64,000 bases of DNA from Rhyacophila brunnea (lineage: Eukaryota; Arthropoda; Insecta; Trichoptera; Rhyacophilidae). Location: NCBI GenBank assembly GCA_022495005.1, contig JAGYXB010000973.1:248001-312000 (forward strand), written 5' to 3'. Of the stretch, positions 1 through 12,749 are shown in pieces. Positions within the stretch are counted from its first letter, which is position 1. The number at the start of each line of letters is the position of its first letter. The notes under the pieces are model-generated. The model did not search any database, was not told the origin of the DNA, and saw only the letters and a program-made list of their open reading frames with translations. The translations under genes were made by a program, and so were the position numbers.

Positions 1-485
1 AAGCTGCGCTCATTCTGTATAACGGTCCACTTGTCACGATTAATAGACTAACATAACATACTGCCATAGTCGACGAATGGTGAGCATCTCTCATACACTT
101 TTTGAATAATAAACCAATGCGTAATTGAAATATATTTCCCTGAGACCGCCCGCTGGTCACTCGGCTATGAGATATCATAGCAGTGAATGGGTTTATTTTT
201 TTCTCCGCATGAAATGCCTGGAATATCAATGAATATTTTAGTCATTTATAGTACATAATTTACTCGAAATCTGTTGTGTAAAAATACACAATTTATTTTT
301 ATTACGTAAATCGTTCTCTATTTACTGGTAGAGTAACACGGGGCATATAGGACACCCGAGGCAAACCATAATAATTATTTAGAAAATAACAAAAAGGCAT
401 TTCAAATATCCATATTGAATTCAAGCCATCACACGGGCCATCTGCTACGGTTTCAAGTAAAACACTCGGTAATACATGAATGTAG
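1..485. other. No gene seen
   Basis: AT-rich sequence with no splice-bounded coding frame or recognised repeat. Confidence 0.5.
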
Positions 486-1034
486 AGCAGCAGTCACCAA
501 CCTTTTGAACCACGCGGACCACTAAACTCGAAATCTTGAGTCCCGCGGACCACTACCATGTATTTTTTTCACACGTCAAAATTCGATATGTCAATAAAAT
601 GATAAAATAAACTTATTAACACAAATATTCATTACGAAAAATGCAAAAAAAAACATTTTAAATTTCATTTTATTAAAAAAGAATCAATACAATTATTAAA
701 TTAATATTAAAGAACAATTAAAGAAAACAAGAAAAAATCAAGCGTCTCTACTTGAGTGGTGTGTCCACATCGGCCGATTCCAAGAATTACAAGTAATACT
801 ATCAGTGTGTTTGCATTTTATTTTATCCCGAACTTTATTCAATTTATTTCTTCTTTAACACATTGAATATGAATTGACAACGTAGGTCATAAGGCTAAAA
901 TTGCAAAAAAAAATATTATAAGAATATATTGAAACTTTTTAATAAATACTAAAATTGCAAATATATTCCAATTACTCTGCGGACTACCAAAATTCTTTCA
1001 CGAACCACTGATGGTCCGTCGACCACCGGGACCT
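486..1034. mobile_element. Possible hAT-like MITE
   Basis: GCGGACCAC motifs occur near the left end (515-560) and as GGTCCGTCGACCACC near the right end, with CCACTGATGG-type sequence. Left AGTCACCAACCTTTTGAACC resembles common hAT termini. No clear TSD. Confidence 0.35.
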
Positions 1035-1383
1035 AATATACAATTATGCCTAAAATTTTAATTGCAAATGTATATGACATTTTTTTGATATTAAGGGGGA
1101 TGCCTATACCAGCAGAGGCACCTAGCGGAAAAATACGAAGCTTGCAATTTGAGACATTTTTTTAATAATTTTCAATTTTAACTGTTTTAATTAATAAATG
1201 TGTAAGTATCTGAAAACATTAAAAGAAAAAAAAAATAAGTCACCCCGTGGAGGCCATGATCTTATTAGGATCGGACATGGAAAAAAAAAACGTATTATCG
1301 TTTTGATTATGATATTAGATATAAAAAAATTATTTAACAATAAGGAAAAATTCAATTTATAATCAATATAAATAAATAATATT

Positions 1384-1756
1384 ATTAAGACGGTACTTCA
1401 GTGAAACGGCAAATAATATTCAACTATAGGTGCGACGAAATTTTGGACTCGCTGGCAATCGGAGAACGAAGGTCGAGCTGTGAACACGTCAATTTGTTTC
1501 ATGATGGCGACGGGGGTATTAATTCTTAAATCGTGTAAAGATGACTAAAAAACGTTACCCATTTACATGAAAAAGAAAACTTGTCAATGAATATATTATT
1601 ATTGATATTAATAGAACAATAAACAGAACATTAAATGGACGCATGTTGGATTTATATGACAAATTATATTTCGTTCGGCACGCGCCATTTGCACAATCCG
1701 CGCATCGCCTAGCCACGATCTTTTTATACCATGCCTCAACTGAGGTATAGCTTTAA
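1384..1756 (+). mobile_element. TTAA-site MITE, copy 1
   Basis: About 373 bp between TTAA tetranucleotides; ends are inverted (GACGGTACTTCAGTGAAACG versus the GAGGTATAGC side). Near-identical to copies at 17749-18118 (inverted) and 60878-61266. TTAA duplications and short TIRs are the hallmark of piggyBac-mobilised MITEs. Confidence 0.8.
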
Positions 1757-3200
1757 GCGCATTGAAAAGAATATTGACAGGTACACTGCCATCTGGAAAC
1801 TAATAAAATTTCTTATTTAATTAAAAATTGAGTTTTGTCTTTTATTGTTAAATAATATTTGTATATCTAAATTTATTTTAAGTAGGTATACCATTATACC
1901 CTGTGTTCCCCTACATCTTTCCGGAGCATACTCCAGTAACGATTTTATGCTATTTGTATGATAATTAATTTTGTTTACTGTTGATCTTACTTTCAAGCCC
2001 ATTATAAGTCTTTAATCAATAGGTGAGGTAACTCAATTGAAAAAAAATCAACCCTTTTAGTAAAGATAAGTAAAGTTTGTCTTCTTCAAAAAACGTTTTT
2101 GTGGTGAAGCGTAAACGAAAACAATGGGACAATTACATAGATTACCTCATAATGTATTAATTATTTAACTGGGTCTATTGCAATATAAAGAATTTGTCAA
2201 ATTAATATTAGAAATGCCGCAAAGTTAAATCTAATTACCTCTAGTTTTTCAATAGTATTCGTGCAATAGATGCGCATAGATTATTCCCTTAGACTATAGA
2301 TACATCTAGACGCCACCCATTCATTGTATTGCTAAATGAAGCTACGTGCCGTGCGTTTGGTTTGTGGGCGAGCAAACGCATTCGTATACAAATGTTTGAG
2401 ACCATAGACCATTTTGCTAGTGCTCGCCCAAAGTGCTTGCACTAGACGCTCAAAATTAAAATATAATTTTCAATTTGTTTACATTATATAGTATTTTTAA
2501 GCGGTCAAAATGCAACTATTATATAAAAATATCCATTATTTAAGTTATTTTAAAGAAACTTGATTTTAAAATATATATTAATATACAAATAAATTTTCAC
2601 GAACATGTATCAACTTACCTATGAAACGTAATACCATCTTCTTGCTAATCAGTACGGCTACCACATTTTAATACTACAACAGCCAGAACCATCTTTTCTA
2701 CGTAATTAACCAAAAATATTTACCACTGACTATATGTTTAACACAAAAAATATCAATTTTAGCAACACGTACTCACAGGTTATCGACGCTTAGTTAAACA
2801 ACAAACTAAGATTTGGCGGCGACACCATAGCAAATCATCTCACACATATGTAAACCTTTTATCTGCCTCTAGCGCGTGTTGCAGAGATTATAAGGGTGGC
2901 GAATATTTTCTCACTCGCACTTATGCATCGTTTTTGTTCAGGCTTTGATTATTCCCAACCATGCTTTGGCCACCGTGATGGCCACGCCATTGGTTTCTAA
3001 TATAATTACCGATGATACGACTGGTTGGAACGAGTTGACAGACCATCACATGTTCATGGATCATCAAAGTATTCTCACTTCTTCATATTGTCCTTGATTT
3101 TAGTTACTTAATCGACACCAATCAGATGATCAAAGAAAATTTCAAATCCATAACAATAACGTTAACTCAAACCAGAGTTCTCTTTATAACTCAAAGTACT
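1757..3200. other. No gene seen
   Basis: AT-rich; a GC-richer patch (2310-2440) has GTGGGCGAGC and its inverse GCTCGCCCA about 65 bp apart, and GGGTGGCG near 2895 is the inverse of CGCCACCC near 2311, so an undefined TIR element may occupy 2300-2900. Confidence 0.4.
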
Positions 3201-3240
3201 CAAAGGGAATTACGTTAAATAGTTAACGTAATTCCCTTTG
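3201..3240. repeat. Perfect 18-bp hairpin
   Basis: Arms CAAAGGGAATTACGTTAA and TTAACGTAATTCCCTTTG are perfectly complementary around the 4-nt loop ATAG. It directly abuts the left edge of a dispersed repeat (3241-3790). Confidence 0.9.
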
Positions 3241-3790
3241 ATTACCAATGTATAACAGCATTTTTTGTGTCACGGGTATCCAATCGCCGAGCGACATAAT
3301 ACATTATAGTTTGGTGGCGCTTTTGCAGTGGACTGTAATTTGAAGGTGTCGGTGGATTACGAAGGGAGGGGTTTACACAGAATGCCAGACATACCTTGTA
3401 TGTTGAGAGGGCTGGCGCGCACTGGTACTGGTTCGGTGTCACTCTCACGAATTCACTTTTGTTTTGAGATAAATGATAATGAAAAGTTCAGAATGTATGA
3501 TAGACGCAACGATCGCTCAAACCGTATCAGATTTAGCGCAACAAAGGTCAAACAGATTTGTTTTGTCTGAGTCACTCTGTGGTTAATGACGGCTTTGCGT
3601 TAACAAACATACGCACGTCCGCTGTATAGATGTAACTAACTTAATTTAATGTTATTCAATCACGGTCGACTGATGACCCGTAATTCCTGTTTGCCTAGTC
3701 TTGTGACAATAATAAGGGATTTTGTGGTTGGTGGACAGAAAGGATGAATGCGATCATAATTGGCCCAATCACAGGTAATTGCCATTTTAT
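3241..3790 (+). repeat. Dispersed repeat family R, copy 1
   Basis: Shares long similarity with 27570-28165 and 30245-30795 (blocks such as GTGGACTGTA, GAGAGGGCTGGCG, CATAATTGGCC). GC-richer than its flanks; short open frames differ between copies, so no coding is claimed. Confidence 0.7.
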
Positions 3791-5074
3791 CTACTTAGCG
3801 ACATCTATCACGCCGCAGACTTTTGTTTGCCTCCTTACTCATTTGTTTATTTTGTGGTATTTCCGCACTATGCCCGTTAAGCACCTATCCACGCCATGTT
3901 ACGCAACATGCATTTTTTGTATTTCTCTTACACACATACCATTTTATATTTAAGGCCACTTTTGAAGATTATATTATTTAAACACTCAAAATATGCGTAT
4001 TATGTCAGATGGATTTATAATGTTAAAACGTTATTTTATAGCATGCATTATACCTGAGGGTGGAAGTAGTCCGCAGACAGTGCAATGTGTAGATAGCAGT
4101 TAAAACCTAAAAAATTACAACATTTTAATAATTCAATATTTTAATAATCAGCAAAACACTGCCGTGCGAACGGACATATGATCGCCTCCCGCCGGCTGAA
4201 GAAATGCTTACGTGCCGGGTGTCAGTTGTCGCATCACAGGAATGAACGAGTAAACAGTGCATTCCTGTCATTGTGTCGTGTGAAATCCATTGTTGGATTG
4301 ATAACGTTTGTACCTTAATCAAATTTCGCAGACAAAATCCCAGGAATCAATCCGCAGTGTGGGAACAAAAACAATAAATTTACCCACGCTGTGGATAGCA
4401 TATTCTTTGTCTACTTTCAATATAAAAACAGACGTGGCAATCCAACAAGAGATTCAGTACCTTAAATTCGTTCGTCTTAATCACACGCTTCTCACTTCAA
4501 CGATAAAATAATTTGTATTACAAACACTATCGTCGTAAATCTAGTTTATAAACTTTATATTGTACAAGCTGTAAATTGAATTTGTAATTTGTGTTAAGGG
4601 ATAATAAATTTGGGGAATTACTCTTTATACACACGCAACTTCTGATTCGATTCCATCCCTTGCCTCATACCTATAAAAATCGATTTGAAATAACGTCAAA
4701 GAACTAAAACGTTTTGATATAAGTGTAATTTCATGTTTCTCTGAATTCAATGTAATGTATCTACATACCATAGTGGCGAGCTTGCAAGTGATACGTGAGG
4801 GAGCGACATGTGTTAACAGTCAGTTAACAAGAGTGTGCAGTATAATGTTGTATGTAATATCAAGTTAAACTTAAAGTTTCAAACTGTGTCAGAACAATCA
4901 ACGGTTAGACGAATTAACAACAAACTTTTCTCTAATTTCGGATTTCAAACGTACATATTATTATAACATTTATTAATAACTTCTCTGTTTTGAATCAAGG
5001 AATTACGAAAAAGAAACAAGTAATAAGTATTGAGTACCTACGTAAGAAGCAAACGAGCATCTCTCTATTTTACA
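3791..5074. other. No gene seen
   Basis: Short unrelated open frames only. Confidence 0.5.
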
Positions 5075-5520
5075 ATGTTTTTCTTAGGTCGTATTCTTAT
5101 TTGTCCGGTACAAATCTTGCAATCGATTTTTAACTAACTTCCCGACAAGCTAGACATATTTTGAAACTTTTAGAATATATCAGAACACGCTGACAATGCA
5201 TTTTTTAAATACTTTTAGCCATCTTTAAGTAGAATTGAATTCATTTTCAGTTAATTCTGTCTTGTATAAAAAGTTATTTCGATACGATTATTGGTTGCTA
5301 GGGGGTCCTAGCAACTAAATTATTAAATAATATATACGTGCGATACTATGGAAATCAATATGAAGTGACATTTCATTATTCAGTATTTCTATCAACTACA
5401 AATTTTTTTGATCGTTTAAGCTAGTCAAGTCAAATTTATATGATTCAACAGAAAATTTAAAAACGTTGTATATAAAAACTTCTTTTTATCTTGTAATTAT
5501 TTTTTTGAAATTCAAAATAA
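5075..5520 (+). mobile_element. Hairpin-core MITE family M, copy 1
   Basis: About 450 bp: start block with GTATTCTTATTTGTCCGG, CAATCGATTTTTAACTAACT, GAATTCATTTTCAGTTAATT, the hairpin GGTTGCTAGGGGGTCCTAGC, and an end block AAAACGTTGTATATAAAAAC. No coding capacity. Seven copies occur in this window. Confidence 0.8.
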
Positions 5521-5679
5521 TTTATTTATACAATGGACAAAGTACCTCAGTATACTTTTATAATATAATATAAAATTTTGTGTATCTACCTAAAAACCCA
5601 TCAAAACTGTACCATTCATTTTATACGCATATCTCAATCTGTATGTGATATAATATATAGAACCCCTTTTACTTTTTTT

Positions 5680-5920
5680 GATCATGTCCAATCCTAAAAA
5701 GATCATAATTATGGGCCTCGATAGAGCGGAGGTTTGTAGGTATTAACAGTTTTTGTTTTATTTTACGAGAATTGGATGTTGGCCACTTGCTTAACCTATT
5801 AGATCCATACTCTGACTCCAAACACTCGTTGAAAAATAATAGATGTATTTGGCATACCAAGGATTTAAACCTGGGACCCACGACATTACAAGCCGACGCA
5901 TTAGCCGCTCGGCTATTGTT
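5680..5920 (-). mobile_element. SINE C, copy 1
   Basis: Reverse orientation: tail ATCATGTCCAATCCTAAAAA, body CCACTTGCTTAACCTATTAG, head with the inverse B-box GGATTTAAACC and GCTCGGCTATTG. tRNA-derived layout. Confidence 0.75.
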
Positions 5921-6189
5921 TGCGTTTAGACATCGTTAAATATTTAACATTGATTTTTTAAATTTGTGATCAACTCTACTAGTAAATAATTTAGTGTATG
6001 TACCATGTATATACGATTAATTAAAAAAAAATATTTCGCTCTCCCGATGATTTAAATAGCATAATAGAAACGTGCGCATTTCGTAGTCAGAATGTTTTAA
6101 GCTCAAAGCTACCCGTTTCCTGATATTGTAATTATCGTGTCTTTTTTTTGTCGAGTGAAACATATTGATAAATATAATTATATATATAT

Positions 6190-6420
6190 ATATTTTTTAA
6201 ATATCAAAACACTTTATATTAATAAAACACGCCCCGCTCCCCAATATTTGCAACCGTAGTGTGAGGCTCAAAATGTTAACCATTACACCAATTAAGGATT
6301 TCGTCATAATATCAGCGAGATTTTCTCTATCAGAGAATTTGCATAATATACCACGTGTAAAATGTTTTATTAAAAACATATTTTGATTTAAACTACATAT
6401 TCGTTTCAATGTAATAATTA
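6190..6420 (-). mobile_element. Ty1/copia pol C-terminal remnant
   Basis: A minus-strand frame reads NQNMFLIKHFTRGILCKFSD then RENLADIMTKSLIGVMVNIL. This corresponds to the RNase H end of copia pol (HFxRE/RGxI...ENLADIxTKxL). The frame ends close to a possible 3' LTR start, but no LTR pair was found. Confidence 0.7.
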
Positions 6421-7404
6421 TATTGTGTTACCTTTTTGTCTTTTTTGATATTTTTTCTTGATTCTCTAGGTACTTTTCCATAATACTCGTATATTCATAC
6501 ATTATCAAATCCAGGTCCGTGTGTTAATAAAGTAATATTAAAGCTATATTCATTATTTGCAATTTTTTTTTCGACCAACGTGAAACATGTTTTTTTTCGA
6601 CTTTTTCATTTCTCATTATTGTATTAATTAACTTATTTATTTGTAGAAAGAAAATAATCTTAAAATATTGGCAATGCGGTTGAAGATTTTTTTCGACAAA
6701 GTATTTCCAAATGACAGGATATGGATGTAGCTGACTTTGAAACTAATCGCCCTAATACACTTCCAAAAGAAGATAACGCCGTATTAACGTAAAATGATTC
6801 TAAATTAATAATTACCAGTGTGAAGTATGTTTTGGAAATACTAAAGAGCAAGAATTGTATAAGAAAATTTGCGATTGGCAGGTGAGCAATTTTGACTAAT
6901 AACTTATTGATTTCTTCATATATTTTTCACAAACCGCTGGACCAAAAGAACAATGATTGTAAGTCCATCACTGAATAACTCTTATTAAGACATCATGACT
7001 ATTTTTTGCTAATTTTATATACTCTGTTTAAAAAATACAGTACCTACGTAGGCGTTTTTGATTTCACAAATGAAATAAATAAATTATACATCTTCGTATT
7101 TTTTCTCTCTCTAAAGTTTCTCTAAAGTAAGTAATCTCATTTCGCAGATACATAAATCACAAGTAGTAAGTGATGCCATGACAGATAAGATTGATTGTAG
7201 TTTTCTTGTAATCTACTTTATTTAAATAATATGCATATATATTAAAAACTCTATGAGTTATACAGACTCTATTATATTATATTTAACTGTGGTGAAGGGT
7301 GACTTTTGGAAAGATATAGGCTATAGAGATTAGAAAAAAGCATAGTATTTATTAAAATAAATTACATCAAAAGATTAAATTATTATTATTATGAAAGTAT
7401 CGAT
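6421..7404. other. No gene seen
   Basis: AT-rich intergenic or intronic sequence without recognised features. Confidence 0.5.
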
Positions 7405-7500
7405 ACTATATGGCTGACATCCATTTCTCGTTAAAACAAAAATCTGTTAATATAACCTCCACTATGCGGAGACCCATATTAGGATCGTACACGGTAAACA
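7405..7500 (+). mobile_element. SINE C 3' fragment
   Basis: TGGCTGACATCCATTTCTCG through AGGATCGTACACGG corresponds to the body end and tail of SINE C. Short tail fragments also occur at 1236-1282 and 8850-8905. Confidence 0.7.
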
Positions 7501-7573
7501 AATGGTGTATTGTACTATATTAGAGAATTCTAATGGATTTAAGTTTTGTACTATTCCATTTGAGTCGTTTTTT

Positions 7574-7610
7574 GCGACCCGGGTTTCGCCTTTAAGCATC
7601 TTCAGGCGCT
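7574..7610 (-). ncRNA. Hammerhead-ribozyme-like motif (Penelope/LINE-type)
   Basis: On the minus strand CTGAAGA is followed by a short GCTT/AGGC stem, GAAAC and the palindrome ACCCGGGT ending in GTC. CUGANGA, GAAA and a GUC site in this order are the conserved hammerhead core, and minimal forms with a very short stem III occur in Penelope-like elements. Only about two base pairs of stem I can be drawn and there is an extra base at the stem II junction, so activity is doubtful. Confidence 0.3.
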
Positions 7611-8049
7611 GTGTACACTCAACAAAGGCAAATATACACTGACAATGAACACTCTAGTTTATATAATAAATCAATACAATAAAGTAGATAAAAGTTCCAT
7701 TACCTACCTATGAAGTCAAGGGTCTACAATAAAAATCCTATTACAACAGACAAATTATGAATAGTTAAAGTGTAGGTAAAAAACCTAATTAGTAAAAACC
7801 CCTGTCTTATTAATAATACACTCGATAAGCATATTATAATAAATCGCCAAAGCTTAATAATATATCATTAGTACTTATAAACAATAAAAATACTACACTC
7901 AAGACGGGTAAATCGTCAATTCTAGGAACAATTGTGAAGTATTGGACATTATGAAGTTAATAATGAGATATTAGTCTTCAAAATTCATTATTTAAACAAC
8001 CAATACTCAATAATACTCCTACATCTACCCAATATTAGAGAAATCTGTA
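7611..8049. other. No gene seen
   Basis: AT-rich; may be residual Penelope-like or LINE UTR next to the hammerhead-like motif. Confidence 0.4.
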
Positions 8050-8175
8050 AAGTGCTTCGGTGGCGTGACTACTAGTTAATTTCATCATAAATCGATTGCA
8101 CGTATGTGGATAAATTCGTATACCAAATTGGCCGAAATCCGATGAATCCAGGTGCGATTCATGTCCTTACCTCGT
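8050..8175 (+). mobile_element. SINE A head fragment
   Basis: GTGGCGTGACTACTAGTTAA through the B-box-like GGTGCGATTCATG; tail missing. Confidence 0.5.
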
Positions 8176-8395
8176 AATAAAAAATATAATAAAATACAAA
8201 AGTTAACAAAAATAACATGGCTATAAAGATATTTTTCATTTATATAAATATTTAATAGTAGTCACTACTCACTACACATTGGGTATATTATTATAATGTC
8301 GTGGATCCCGGGTTTAAAAATTAAAAAAATTTTACTATTTAAAAATAGTAAAAATTAACATGATGTGTATTTGGAATGCTTGTTAGTTTCTTGTA

Positions 8396-8845
8396 AAACC
8401 AAATAATTACAAGATAAAAAGAACTTTTATATACCACGTTTTTAATTTTTCTGTTGAATCTGTCAAGAAATCATTTTTTTGTTATTTTGAAACAAACAAA
8501 CAAATATAGAATACTGAAATGTCATTTCGATTTCCATAGTAATGCACGTATATATTAATAATTTAGTTGCTAAGACCACCCCCCTAGCAACCAATAATAG
8601 TGTATTGGATTGCGGATTTCTTCCAAAATAACTTTTCATACAAAACAGAATTAACTGAAAATGAATTCAATTCTACTTAAAGATGGCTAAAAGTATTAAA
8701 AGAATGCATTGGCATCGTGTTCTGATATATTCTAAAAGTTTCAAATGTCTAGCTAGTCGGGAAGTTAGTTAAAAATCGATTGCAAGATTTGTACTCGATA
8801 AACAACCACCGGACAAACAAGAATACGAGCTAAGAAAAACGTATA
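8396..8845 (-). mobile_element. Hairpin-core MITE family M, copy 2
   Basis: Reverse-orientation copy, colinear with copy 1; hairpin GTTGCTAAG...CTAGCAACC retained. Followed by a SINE C tail fragment (8850-8905). Confidence 0.8.
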
Positions 8846-8905
8846 TAATCCCCACTCTGTGGAGGTCCATAATTATGATCTTCGTAGAATTGGACATGGT
8901 AAAAA

Positions 8906-9439
8906 ATATGTTTATATAATATATATTTAGGTAAATTTTATTCTGATTACTGTATCAATTATAAAAAATGATAATAGGATTTATCATATCGTATGTATCA
9001 ACCCTGTAAGGTGACTTGTTTTACCTTTCCTGGCACGTTTCTAAATTTTCGATGCCATCATAAACAATAATTAAGATACTTTTTTGTACACCCCTGGATG
9101 GTCTTTCCAATTAGTTTACCTACAAAAAACATGACGTCATTTTTTGTCGTTAGTATTAAAGTTGAACTGCCAAAGTAATGGCAAAACGGTTGTTTTTCGA
9201 TATTGATTGCTTCTATTTGCTATCAAAACAAAACAAAGCGACGGATATATATTACGTATCGGTAATCAAGATATATTATTTCCTGAATAAATCTGCCTAT
9301 GCGAAGATTTCAAAGCATTATCTGCCCAAAGCTTTGTTCTCTATTCCATGTACCTAATATAGGTGCCAGAGACTTTAACATCAGACTAAAATGAAAATAC
9401 TATGTAGCATTTCAGTATACAATTTCCATGTACAATTTA
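8906..9439. other. No gene seen
   Basis: No coding signal or repeat recognised. Confidence 0.5.
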
Positions 9440-9660
9440 TTTATTTACAATAATATTACATATTTATTCAATGAATAATTCACAAGATTTTTAGAATGTA
9501 ACATTTCACATATTGAACATACATAACTTGAAAATATCTCAGATATATAATATATACCCACTAAATAAAATCTTATTGTACAAAATACGAAGCTCGACGG
9601 GAGTGTCAACTGTTGTATTAACCAATTATGCTACGAACGTCCTGAACTTCGTATTTTTTT
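9440..9660 (-). mobile_element. SINE A, reverse copy
   Basis: Tail TTCAATGAATAATTCACAAG, TAACATTTCACATATTGAAC, then GAAGCTCGACGGGAGTG from the head. Confidence 0.75.
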
Positions 9661-10402
9661 CAAAAATGATTTTTTCTATTAGGTAATCTGAGATGTTTTC
9701 CAGTTATGCATGTTCGTATACAACTAAATTTAAATAAAGTATTCATTAAGTGTGTTTGTTAACTTATGGCATGTCGTACGTCTCAGGCTTTGTCCAGATG
9801 GCGCGATTAACTCGCCCGTAAAAAACTCGCGCGCATTCCAGGTACATGGGACCTTATTGAGATGTCCACATACACTCGTGGCGAGACACGCGTCATTTGG
9901 AAAGCTCTCAGTGGATTGTAACTTTAAAAAGATTATTAATTATTTCTGTTATCTTGATTTTTTTTTTAAATATAAATATTAAATTATCTTCTTTGGTTAC
10001 GCTATTATCGTAAAAATTTAGACTATCACGGAGAAAACTCAACTTACCCTACTACTTACTGTTAACCAAAATTTTTATGATATTCCGTTAACATTTTTTT
10101 TCACTGTCCGACCAGTTTTCTTGGAAATTTTTTTTTGCTCCAGAATTCAAATTCAAGTCGGGAGCTTTTTAAGCTTGTAAAAAAATATTCATTCACCTTG
10201 TATATATTTAAAAGTTCATTCTCAATTAACATTAAAATTTTCTTTTATTAGATACGAGTGTGTTTTAACATGTATATTATGAATCACATAACTTTCTCTT
10301 ACACTGTCTTGTGAATTCGAATGCATGGAAATAATAATATATTCCTTTAAAAGTGTATTTTCCATGTGTAACTATAATTCCTCACATTAATTATTAGTTT
10401 AT
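9661..10402. other. No gene seen
   Basis: A 76-codon plus frame near 9752 has no domain or splice support. Confidence 0.5.
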
Positions 10403-10651
10403 TTATTTCTTCATACCATTATCCCGTAGCTCTACCGTATACATTCTATAAACATTGTATTTAGTGGCTTTCCAGGATGCCGGAATCAAATTGGCTTGAA
10501 AAACTAACAAGCAAGCCAGATTGAGGTTCTCTTCTGGCATCTGTGCACGTGGCCATATTTGAACTATTTCGAAATGTTCATAACTGACAGAATGAAAATT
10601 TTTCAGAAGAGATAAAAAACTGTATATTTTTTTCCGTTTAGTTACGCACAT
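10403..10651 (-). other. Unrecognised open frame with protein-like composition
   Basis: A minus-strand frame of about 82 codons contains YEHFEIVQIWPRAQMPEENL and YRMYTVELRDNGMKK. The wording looks like genuine protein sequence, perhaps a piece of a transposon protein, but no family was recognised and no splice sites or second exon support a gene. Confidence 0.25.
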
Positions 10652-12000
10652 TAAAAAAAACTCCTCAAAAACTGTAGAATATATGGAGCATTTAAGTTCC
10701 GAAGTTTTATCTACTTGGCAAAATCTATTTTAATTTCTTATACTTAATTGTATTGTTTTCGAAATGAACAAGTGAAATACCGTTATAATAATTGTCAATT
10801 AATAATTAATTTTATTTCAATATAATATGTAATTAAAAAAACTATATTTGATTTAGATTATACAAATTTATTTAATTAAGTTTCCAAAAAAAAAACAATT
10901 AATCTTCATTTTCAGTTTCTGTGGTTTGCCACTGGCAGATTGTTTTATAAAAAGGGATATATTTTTCAGGAATACACTGCCAAAGTTTTTTGAGTCATTT
11001 AATTTTTGTTGTACTGGATCTTTCTATGAGAGAAGAATACAAATACTATGGAGTATAGTTAGATTAGTATCAGGCATTACATAGTATTTCAATTGTCTTG
11101 AAAATTGACTTTATGGTTATAACATTGTTCCTTGCACTTTTATGAATGTTATAGGGAAATTGTTTGTTCTCAACTGGGTTGAAAGTTCCGCAGAATTTTC
11201 TGATTTTCGCGCGACGTGGTTAATGAAGTGTCAAGTGTTCCTGTGACACTCAGTACGTAGTACACGTAGGTGAAAGATAAATAAATATAAATAATATAAT
11301 TCACATGAAGAACATCCATACTTATCAATGGTTTGCTGTTAAAACATAGAGATACTGATTACAAATTAATTTTGATAGTGAAATTTATTATTTATAATAT
11401 GTCACATAATTAAAACTTATGTCGTATACTTATAATATTATCAATAACTATAGATAATTCACTTTAAAATGGGTCATTGTATTATAATTACTGTAAGCCG
11501 GAATTTATTAGGCTTCATTTACTGATATCAGTAAAGTATTCAAATTAAAACCCCATAAGGCAGAATCAAGCTGAGACTACTTGACAATGTTTTCATTAAT
11601 TATTCTTAATTCTATGTAAAGTTTTATAGTGGTAATATATTTTGTTATTTCTATGACATGAAGGTAAATTATCTAAGCCAGGAGATATCGAAGTGAGTTA
11701 AAGCTTTTAATATTTTACTGAATAGACGCATCTTCAAAATTACTTGGACTGGCAGAGTGATAATAAATATTCATGTCTTGTTATTCTATTATTCTGTACT
11801 CCAACCATTCGACTGCTTAATCTTCAAACCGGCTAACTCTACTTTGGCAAATTGTTCAGGAAGGAGAAAAAACTTAATAATTTAACTATCGAGCGGAATT
11901 TAACAATTCCAAAAATACAGTTAGATATTTTTTTACAAATGATAATTGCACTATAAATTTATACACTATTTAAGCTTCCCTTTTAAATATAAAAAAGATT
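10652..12000. other. No gene seen
   Basis: AT-rich without recognised features up to the LINE at 12001. Confidence 0.5.
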
Positions 12001-12749
12001 GTTAAGTAACAGCTATGCTGACATATTAAAACAAAAAAAATCGTGGGAGGAGATGAAAGCGAAATAATTCAAAAAATAAAGGAAAACAAAAAGAAAGAAG
12101 AAATGGTGGTAGAAGCTTCAAGTTCAACAATAACAGCTACAGGTAGTAGCGCAAAGCCTACAAAAAATAAGGAAAATTCAAACGGGAAGACAGAGGTTAA
12201 TGCGATGGGAGAAATTATGAAAGTCTTGCTGAAAGGGGGAGACTGGCAGAAGATCATTAAACAACTAATAATTAAAGCAGTGGACTGGGTATGCAAAAAC
12301 TTCAAAGAAAGAAATTTAGGAGAAATTCTAGGGGAGGTTCTGCAACAAAATGGATAGAAAAAAACAAATTGGCATTTTACAATGGAATGACAGAAGTATG
12401 AAGCAAAAAAAATAGAATGATATAGAACTTTACTCAATAAGACAAAACATAACAATAGCATTAATCTCAGAGACTTGGCTGAGGTCTGAATTAGACTATC
12501 TGAAATTCAATGACTACACCATGCATCGAAAATACAGAGGGGATGGATACGGAGGAGAGCAATTCTGGTGCATAAAACACTGGCGTCTAAAGAAGAAAGA
12601 AAGAAAGACGGAAGAGCTAGGCAAAATAATTATAAAGCTATTTAACAGAATAAGAGTGAGGACCTGATCGACGGATCCCCTTCCAGAAGAGAAGAGGCGA
12701 TATGACAGCGAGTCGCAGTCAAAGCCTCGGTAAAATTACAAAAAAAATA
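12001..12749 (+). mobile_element. Internally deleted LINE: ORF1 C-terminus plus endonuclease start (CR1/Jockey-like)
   Basis: A frame from about 12040 to 12357 encodes a Lys/Glu-rich segment, then LLKGGDWQKIIKQLIIKAVD and EILGEVLQQNG, ORF1-like. It is followed directly by MDRKKQIGILQWN...ALISETWLRSE...YRGDGYGG, the first part of an apurinic endonuclease domain (QWNxRS, ISETWL, DGYGG motifs). The element then jumps to a GC-richer 3' end (AGTCGCAGTCAAAGCCTCGG) and an A-rich tail. Reverse transcriptase is absent, so it is dead or non-autonomous. Confidence 0.7.

Noticed and set aside
3660..3690. CTGATGA in dispersed repeat R (also near 30675) as a hammerhead core
   Set aside because: No GAAA box or complementary stems follow in either copy.
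12069..12461. 130-codon minus-strand open frame
   Set aside because: It is antisense to the LINE ORF1/endonuclease frames, which have recognisable motifs; its Ser/Phe-rich translation is a shadow.
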